Shown one piece after another: positions 59,469-64,000 of a stretch of DNA of 64,000 nt. Origin of the DNA: Pempheris klunzingeri (Eukaryota; Chordata; Actinopteri; Acropomatiformes; Pempheridae); assembly GCF_042242105.1 (NCBI RefSeq), contig NC_092028.1:9843338-9907337 (forward strand), given 5' to 3'. Numbering within the stretch: the first letter of the stretch is position 1; every line of letters starts with the position of its first letter. The translations under genes were made by a program, and so were the position numbers. The notes beneath the pieces are model-generated. The model saw nothing but the letters and a program-made list of their open reading frames with translations. It searched no databases and had not been told where the DNA came from.

Positions 59469-62400
59469 TCACAGTCCAGGCATGATGTAGGCGATGTTGT
59501 CCAAGGTGTTAGACTGAGAGAAGACAGAGAGCTTTGTTAGAAAAACTGCTGAATGTCTATAAAAATAGCAGAAGCATTTAGGTGACGCTAAAAACACCCT
59601 CAGTAATTTAGCTCATCCAACGTTTAGGAATGAATACTATACCAGGACGTTTCGAGGACATCCGTTTAACTGTGGTATCTGTGCTGTGAGACAGGTCAGT
59701 GGTCCCAGCGCACACAAGATGGAGTCCAGGAGTACAGACAGACTCCCGGACACTGCCACCATGCCCTAAAACAAAGAGACGTGGGTCACATGACTCGTTT
59801 ATATACACCTCAAATAGAAAGCACAAAATCGTTTAATTTAAACCTTTAAATAAATAAGCACTCCAAATTGGCCAAGCAAATACAGTACGTGCACACATGT
59901 GGCAGCTTACCTCTGTTTCCTGTAGCCGATGCCCGATCAGGGACAGGGACTCTCCCAGGAGCTGCAGGTGAGCCGCCGCGTCGATGGGATCAACATCTGG
60001 TACCCGCGCTGGAGACAAGGACACGGTGCCGGGCGCTTTGTTAGGCGACACCATCCCCGTTCCTGCTGCGACAACTTTCATGACGAAGCACAATTGAAAG
60101 AGGAGCAATGAGAACTGACGGCAAAGAGGACGCGGAGTTGAGAAATGACACGTCTTTGTTATCACTCGGTTTAAAAGCTTTCATGTTTGAGTGAATGCAG
60201 GTCTACTGGTGGTTCCTAAAGTCTCCAAAAGTAGTTCAGGAGCCAGAGCTTTCAGCTATCAGGCTCCTCTACTGTGGAATCTCCTTCCAGTTTGGGTTCG
60301 GGGGGCAGACACCCTCTCTACATTTAAGAGTAGACTAAAAACCTTCCTTTTTGACAAAGCATATATTTAAGGGCTGGATCAGGCCTTAGACCAGCCCCTA
60401 GTTATGCTGCTATAGGTTCAGACTGCCGGGGGACTCCTATGGTGCACTGAGCTCCTCTATTCTCTCTCCTCCTCTTCCTCTCCATCGTTATGTCTCATGT
60501 CAGTCAAATGTCTGCCTCTAACTTGCTATCTTCCCCGGAGCGTTTCTGTGCTTTCTCATCTCTCAGGTTCCTGTGGATCCTGTGGATCCTGGTCCTGGCC
60601 CTGCTGATGTGGTTCTCTGGTTCCTGTGGGTCCTGGTCCTGGTTCTGCTGATGTGGTTCCCTGGTTCCTATGGATCCTGGTCCTGGCCCCGCTGATGTGG
60701 TTCCCTGGTTCCTGTGGATCCTGGTCCTGGTTCTGCTGATGTGGTTCCCTGGTTCCTATGGATCCTGGTCCTGGCCCCGCTGATGTGGTTCTCCACCAGC
60801 CAATGGATGTGCGTCTGTCCAAGGCTACAGCCTGTCCGTCCTTGGGAGCTGGATCTCTCCTTCACTGTGGTGCTCCCGGAGGTTTCTCTTTTCCCACTGG
60901 GTTTTTTGAGTTTTTCCTTCCCGAAGAAGGAGGGTCATAAAGGGCAGGTGATGCCTCGGACTGATCCATCGGACTGATCCATTGGCCTCATCGACTGCTG
61001 GACTCTTTATTAGATTGTTTGTTCGCTTACACTTGTTTATTTCAGTGAACTTTGTAAAGCACTATGAGACACTCTGTTGTGATATTGGGCTATACAAATA
61101 AAATTGAATTGAATTGAATTGAATTGAATTGAATTGAATTGAATTGAATTGAATTGAATTGAATTGAATTGAATTGAATTGAATTGAATTGAATTGAATT
61201 GAATTGAATTGAATTGAATTGAATTGAATTGAATTGAATTGAATTGAATTGAAACATACCTTTGCTTTTGCTCTCACTGGCACTCTTGTGTTTGACTGTG
61301 GTGGCCTCAGCTTTGTTCTGTTTGTGCTGCAGATACTGAGCTTTCTGCCTCCAAACCTGCACAGAAAACACAAGACATTTAGTGCACCGCCACAACACTG
61401 ATATTAAAAAAAAAACATTGCCGGTATCGATAACAAAAACAGAAAAAATCTTACTAGTTTGTCTTTCTCAGGCATTGCCTTCCACACCTCCGCCAACTTT
61501 TTGCTGAGCTCACCAAAGACTGCAGATTAGACAAACAATCTTTGAAATGCCAATCTTAGTGATATTTGCCAGCACAATATGCCAATCAGTGTCATTTCAA
61601 GAGTTACTCTACATCTCATAATTACCCACCTAGTCCTGGCTGTTCTGCATTTATGTTGACTCTATATTCCTTACAAAACACCTGGTACGCTGTTGTGTTC
61701 TTCTTCTTGGGCTACAAGAGAGAGAGAAAGGGGGGGGGTTCAGTACAGTTGTTGATTCAACGTCAGTGACTGACTAATTCAAAGCTCATTTTCCAGATTG
61801 ACTGTTGCAACTCTATCAATCTTGCAGGAAATATAAATGAGCACTATCTTACCTTTTCTTTTTCCTTCTCATGCTTTTCCCGATCTTTCTCCTCTTTCTT
61901 CTTCTTCTTCTCTGTCACACCATCATTGCCTTGATGGTGGTGCGAGGGGACGGGCGTGCCCATGGCGTACATTGGTCCAACGGCGCTGTGAGTGACAGTG
62001 GGATGGGAGTGGCCGTGGCTCCTCGATGAGTCTTGAAAAGGTCACACAAAGAGAAAGCGTTAGCAGTAGGTATTGTGTTCACACGCTCAGCTAATAGTTC
62101 AGTCCGATCTTTGATTTGATTATTTCAAATCTCAATCAAAAGAATGTTCATATAAATAAAAGAGAAACAAGCAGCTATTGGGATAACAACATATTTGCTT
62201 TTTTTTAATGAACAAATAGTAAACTCACCTCCAAATCCTTTGCTATGCTTCTTGTCCTTGCCACTTTTATCCTTGTCTCTGTCTTTTTCTTTGTCCTTTT
62301 TCTTCTTGCTTTTTTTGCTCTTCTTCTTCTTTTTTGACAAGTGTGTGTATGAGTCATCTATAACCAATTCCCCAGCCTCCAGTTCCCCCCCGGATGAAGA

Positions 62401-64000
62401 ACTATCATCCCCCATGCCGCCTCCATAATGACCTGTATGACACATAACACAGCTATGACTGTCAATAAACAAAACGCAGGTGTCTTAATAATTTAAGGTG
62501 GTATGGTACATTGGGACTACATATGCAACAATAATATCTAATCAATAATATCTTTAGCACTGCAGCACCATATCTGCACAGCTCCTTTGTACAGCAAACA
62601 GAATTCTGTCTTTTTGATACCACAACTAATAATGCAATGCATTAGATGAATAAAAGCAAAGCACCGGTACATATTATTACTTCACCTACTGAATAGCAAA
62701 GATTCAATGGCTTCAATTACTATCAGTGGAAAGGTGGACTAATTGTACCGTGTCAGTTTAGATCTTCAAGAGTAAGATGTTATATGTACTATTTTATTTC
62801 ACTTGAAAGATTCTGTCCTCCTCAATTTCATCGATGGAGGTGCACAGTACATAGATGCTAACTGTTTGATTATTGCTGGAATAATAGTTGCACAGAGATA
62901 CACGTGAACATCGGTGTGAGCCCACACAGAAAAGGGTGTTAAGGGTAACCGTATGTTGCAGGGGCTTGTAGAATAACTGACACCTCTGCAATCTCGCCAA
63001 CATGTTGTGTGGACCTACGATCAGGCAAGCTGATTGGGCAGTCCAGTGGCAAGATTTCTTCCTTCTTTTTTTTAAGTTTGGGTGTCTGTTTCAGCAGAAT
63101 ACTGCCACAAGTGATCTTCTAGTAGAGCACAGGAATCTAAATGTCTCTTTAAGGCATTTAATATTGTTGTCAATCTTGTCATTGCCCCTGCCCAGAATCA
63201 CCTGCCCATCCAAATTCATTCACATCTGTTTCACAGATGTAGTGGTTGGTTCACACTGTCGGCAAAGTGAAATCACTTTCCGATACTGGATCTTCTGTTT
63301 TCTTTACAGTGTGGTTTGCTAAATGTTATGCTGCTTTCTAGTAAACATGGATATTATAGCTCCAGTCAAAACACAGACTAATTCCAGCCTAACTAGGAGA
63401 AAAGATAACACAACTTACATAATTTAAGGATACCTTACCTTCCACCTCCACCTCCTTCCCCACTACAGGCAGTGGATCTCGATTCTGCTGTAGTTTCTTC
63501 TTGGGCGACTTCGAGAGCTGCATCCTGTCTCTGTCTTTCTCTTTCTTTACGCCTCCTTTGGATGAGTGTGGTGTGAAAGGGAAGCTCTCCCCTTCCTCTT
63601 TCTCTGGCGACATGATGAGCTTCATCTTCAGCCCGTCGGCCTCGCGCAACGTCAAAGGTTCCTCTTTGGGAGCTCCGCCGTGGAAGAGAGACGACTTTGA
63701 GGAGGAGGAGGAGTGCTTCTTGGAGGAAGACGATGATGAAGACAGTGGACGGGAGTGAGAGAAGGATTGGCCCCCTTTGCTTCCACCGCTACTGCTGCTC
63801 TCGCGTTTGCGGTCCTTGGAAGAGTGCGTGGAGAGGGAGGGGTAGGAGGGTTTCTTGTGTAAGTGGGGGCTGGGGTCCGAACCTGTGGCCAGTGGAGAGG
63901 TGATAGCCTGCAAGAGGCCCATCGCTGTATCTGTCGGGTGGGAGGATGAGGGGGAAGAGAGGGGTGGGGAGCGGTCTGCAGACTTGTGCTTCTTCTTGTG
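59469..64000 (-). CDS. hmgxb4: HMG-box containing protein 4 (3' nine exons; 5' end beyond window)
   Basis: Exons (minus strand): 64000-63439 (partial), 62432-62229, 62031-61853, 61711-61630, 61519-61455, 61356-61260, about 60065-59911, 59765-59643 and 59513-59469 (stop TGA). All junctions are GT-AG and keep frame, giving 503 aa. Blocks matching vertebrate HMGXB4 in order: TDTAM then [47 protein letters not shown] followed by a Lys-rich tract; the HMG box over three exons ([58 protein letters not shown]); the C-terminal block [15 protein letters not shown] with [11 protein letters not shown]; and the terminus [14 protein letters not shown]. The family is a nuclear HMG-box protein linked to chromatin and Wnt-signal repression. 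About 100 N-terminal residues should lie to the right of the window. The acceptor of the 59911 exon may be 60065 or 60074; both keep frame. The intron 60066-61259 is mostly an antisense LINE. Confidence 0.95.
60577..60796 (+). repeat. 44-bp minisatellite, about 5 copies
   Basis: Units begin at 60577, 60621, 60665, 60709 and 60753, exactly 44 bp apart, each containing ggtcctgg and gctgatgtggtt. Units alternate between a ctggccc form and a ctggttct form, so an 88-bp dimer appears to have been copied. It lies in the 3' non-coding part of the intronic LINE. Confidence 0.85.
61104..61253 (+). repeat. (GAATT)n pentanucleotide array, about 30 copies
   Basis: An uninterrupted GAATT array of about 150 bp forms the tail of the intronic LINE. 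It ends five bases before the hmgxb4 splice donor (61259-61258 on the minus strand). Frames across it give only an NSIQF-type repeat peptide. Confidence 0.95.

Larger units (their letters stand above)
60185..61253 (+). mobile_element. 5'-truncated LINE 3' end inside an hmgxb4 intron, antisense
   Basis: The plus strand encodes the last part of a jockey/L2-type non-LTR reverse-transcriptase protein: [20 protein letters not shown], then [20 protein letters not shown] and a stop near 60370. An untranslated part with a 44-bp minisatellite follows. The 3' end reads ctatacaaataaaattg and runs into about 30 copies of GAATT. Such tails are typical of fish LINEs of this kind; the exact family needs a repeat library. 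It opposes the host gene, and its 5' boundary is approximate. Confidence 0.8.

Noticed and set aside
60577..60796. Possible CRISPR-like regular repeats
   Set aside because: Head-to-tail 44-bp units with no unique spacers, inside a LINE in a vertebrate intron.
61062..61398. Frames encoding repeated NSIQF across the GAATT array
   Set aside because: Translation of a pentanucleotide microsatellite; only the segment from 61260 upward is real hmgxb4 coding sequence.

Overview
The window looks like teleost (probably percomorph) nuclear DNA. Genes have GT-AG introns and vertebrate-type proteins. Very long (GT/CA)n, (CT)n and (GAATT)n arrays are common, and the interspersed repeats are of kinds familiar from fish genomes (L2-like LINE ends, TTAA-flanked MITEs, hAT-type non-autonomous elements). 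Nothing prokaryotic, no CRISPR array, and no tRNA or rRNA gene was seen.

Layout: (1) 1-33.0 kb has no gene I can support; it is intergenic DNA with repeats. (2) 33.56-34.52 kb holds one intronless FoxD-class forkhead gene on the + strand, with a poly(A) signal at 34.79 kb. (3) 34.8-55.6 kb is a second gene-free stretch with long microsatellites, a LINE fragment split by a TTAA-flanked MITE, and a 981-bp hAT-like element with a perfect 8-bp target duplication. (4) 55.88-58.14 kb is a three-exon GIMAP/AIG1-family gene on the - strand, rebuilt from splice sites; its P-loop and G3 motifs are degenerate. (5) 58.9-64.0 kb is the 3' part (nine exons, 503 codons before the stop) of hmgxb4 on the - strand; its 5' end lies beyond the right edge. 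One hmgxb4 intron is almost entirely an antisense LINE 3' end, whose (GAATT)n tail stops about 5 bp from the splice donor.

How the parts relate: foxd sits alone with about 33 kb of gene-free DNA upstream and 21 kb downstream, as is usual for developmental transcription factors with distal enhancers. A few non-repetitive intervals (about 31.64-32.62, 40.12-40.30 and 43.64-43.88 kb) are offered as enhancer candidates, but only comparative alignment can test them. The GIMAP-like gene and hmgxb4 are tandem on the same strand with under 1 kb between them. I see no operon-like or novel multi-gene system. The most unusual points are the apparent pseudo-GTPase GIMAP, an altered wing-proximal motif in the forkhead domain, and several readable transposon-into-transposon or transposon-into-intron events.

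Limits: repeat family names come from remembered sequence patterns, exon boundaries from splice rules plus homology, and no alignment could be run.
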